Positions 63,144 to 64,000 of a stretch of DNA of 64,000 bases are shown here, one piece after another. The notes beneath the pieces are model-generated. The model ran no database searches. It was given only the letters and a program-made list of their open reading frames with translations, and was not told the origin of the DNA. How positions within the stretch are numbered: position 1 is the stretch's first letter; every line of letters begins with the position of its first letter. Both the position numbers and the translations under genes were made by a program. The stretch is from Guptibacillus hwajinpoensis (GTDB lineage Bacteria > Bacillota > Bacilli > Bacillales > Guptibacillaceae): the NCBI RefSeq assembly GCF_020524165.1, contig NZ_JAIVKU010000004.1, forward strand, positions 124,001-188,000, read 5' to 3'.

Positions 63144-63289
63144 TTGGAATACCTCCCTATCCATGCACTCTGTATCAGTATACCCGTAAAATGGCTGTTG
63201 CATGGTTGAATCGTAAATTTTTTTAACTTTCTGGTATGTACAATAAGTCCTTTCTTATTTTAACCGTTTTCTTTTCGTTTGTCGAGGTG

Positions 63290-63766
63290 TTATTCGCTCC
63301 ATAATGTAAGTTCTATGTTGTAGGCTCGAGCGATACCCTCCATTAATTCAATGTGCATTCGATCAATAAAAAAGAGATTTTCATCCTTGCATATGAGGTG
63401 TTCCTCCATTTGCAAAAGTGCCATTTCTCTCTGCTGATTGTCTCCTTTATTGATCATAAAGTAAGAAATCATTTCTTTATAGAGATAGTGTTCGTTATTT
63501 TGAGAAGTAAATCCGTAGTCTGTAAATGAGCTCCTTAATTCCGAAGCTTGAGATAGATGAATAAGTGGGTAAAAACCTTCAAGTACATCTTTTGATTGAT
63601 AATAGTTCTGAAGCGCGTTTGCTTCTTCTCGAGTAGATAGGATGACAAGCTGCTTATCTCGATCCAACACTTTTGCCATCTCAGCTGTTTTCTTGACTAG
63701 TTGTGCTATGAAACCAGGGAGTTTATGAACAGGTGGTTTCATCTCAACTCCAAACACGATATTCAA
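63290..63766 (-). CDS. Hypothetical protein, 158 residues
   Basis: Not recognised. Soluble, with a helical pattern: a KLPGFIAQLVKKTAEMAKVLD segment near the N-terminus, DRDKQLVILSTREEANALQN (about 36-55), and a C-terminal ELMEGIARAYNIELTLWSE. No signal peptide, membrane segment or catalytic motif. AAAAGGAG lies 9 bases before TTG 63766; ATG 63775 sits too close to that site. It is divergent from the MBL-fold gene 77 bases away. Function unknown. Confidence 0.6.
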   Translation of the reverse strand: MNIVFGVEMKPPVHKLPGFIAQLVKKTAEMAKVLDRDKQLVILSTREEANALQNYYQSKDVLEGFYPLIHLSQASELRSSFTDYGFTSQNNEHYLYKEMISYFMINKGDNQQREMALLQMEEHLICKDENLFFIDRMHIELMEGIARAYNIELTLWSE

Positions 63767-63842
63767 TCGAAACATCTCCTTTTAATCCATCTTTTGTTTA
63801 GTGTAGAATAAGAAACATAATCTTTCAATGGAGGCGAACGTA

Positions 63843-64000
63843 ATGAAATGGAAACAAATGGCTGTAGGCCCTGTGCAAGCAAACGCCGGAATCATCTGGA
63901 ATGAAAGTAAGGAAGCCCTTCTCATTGATCCGGGAGCTGAAGGTGGACGGATTAAGAGAAAAGTGGAGAGCCTTGAAATAAAACCATTGGCTATTCTATT
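63843..64000 (+). CDS. yqgX: MBL-fold hydrolase (YqgX-like), truncated by window end
   Basis: Only the first 52 residues are visible: MKWKQMAVGPVQANAGIIWN, then ALLIDPGAEGGRIKRKVESL, which is the start of a metallo-beta-lactamase fold with the LIDPG strand-turn. The HxHxDH zinc motif would lie just beyond the edge. GGAGGCG lies before ATG 63843. Homologues resemble glyoxalase II-type hydrolases. Position after yqgW fits yqgX. Confidence 0.85.
   Translation, partial: MKWKQMAVGPVQANAGIIWNESKEALLIDPGAEGGRIKRKVESLEIKPLAIL

Overview
This window reads as ordinary chromosome from a low-to-moderate GC, endospore-forming Bacillaceae species. The evidence is AGGAGG-type ribosome binding sites, many intrinsic terminators, S-box, THI-box and T-box leaders, CCA-encoding tRNA genes and a SpoVAF-type germination protein. 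The backbone follows, from memory of that genome, the Bacillus subtilis yqfP to yqgX order: ispH, yqfQ, cshB, nfo, yqfT, yqfU, zur, yqfW, yqfX, ispG, yqfZ, then yqgC, sodA, yqgE, pbpA, yqgN/rpmG, yqgQ, glcK, yqgS, yqgT, yqgV, yqgW, yqgX. No phage, transposon, CRISPR array or defence locus was recognised.

Region by region. 1-5.9 kb: partial ispH, a Gly/Pro-rich YqfQ-like protein, the DEAD-box helicase CshB, endonuclease IV, a small DUF2624 protein, a YitT membrane protein and a membrane-anchored lytic transglycosylase that may start at an ATT codon. 5.9-9.7 kb: a ppx-ppk polyphosphate pair on the minus strand. 9.8-11.9 kb: a zinc-uptake operon (znuC, znuB, zur) with a recognisable Zur operator. 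11.9-16.5 kb: a nucleotidase, YqfX, IspG, YqfZ, a DUF1002 protein and an NfeD protein. 16.5-30.7 kb: a sulfur island with two convergent SAM-riboswitch operons. The plus-strand one covers sulfate assimilation and siroheme (yezD, cysH, cysP, sat, cysC, sumT, sirB, sirC). The minus-strand one covers methionine synthesis (metI, metC, yitJ, metH). They meet at one shared palindromic terminator.

30.7-36.3 kb: a DUF1189 protein, a Na/Pi cotransporter, a DUF456 protein, seven tRNA genes (Asn, Met, His, Ile2-type, Ser, fMet, Phe) with a decayed fMet copy, and sodA. 36.3-45.1 kb: an MFS protein, the cell-wall transpeptidase PbpA, a GH15 glucosidase, a zinc-ligand-poor L33, 5-formyl-THF cyclo-ligase, a DUF92 protein, MobA and a ThiF/MoeB-type E1 enzyme. 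45.1-53.7 kb: an NhaC transporter under a T-box, small and HAD-family genes, an unrecognised membrane-anchored protein, an M42 aminopeptidase, a SpoVAF paralogue, YqgQ, an NfrA-type oxidoreductase and glucokinase. 53.7-64 kb: an LtaS-type enzyme, an M14/LysM peptidase, a TPP-riboswitch thiamine operon (thiE, S, G, O, D, without thiF), a FetAB-like ABC pair with an MTH1187-type protein, and the start of an MBL-fold hydrolase.

How the genes fit together: SAM level controls both the supply of sulfide and siroheme and its use for methionine. Zinc uptake is autoregulated by Zur. Thiamine synthesis is controlled by TPP, and its missing adenylyltransferase may be the ThiF/MoeB gene 13 kb upstream. 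I found no convincing undescribed multi-gene system. The best leads are a structured element before cshB, a possible AUU start codon, the relic tRNA unit, the T-box transporter and a few unrecognised small proteins.
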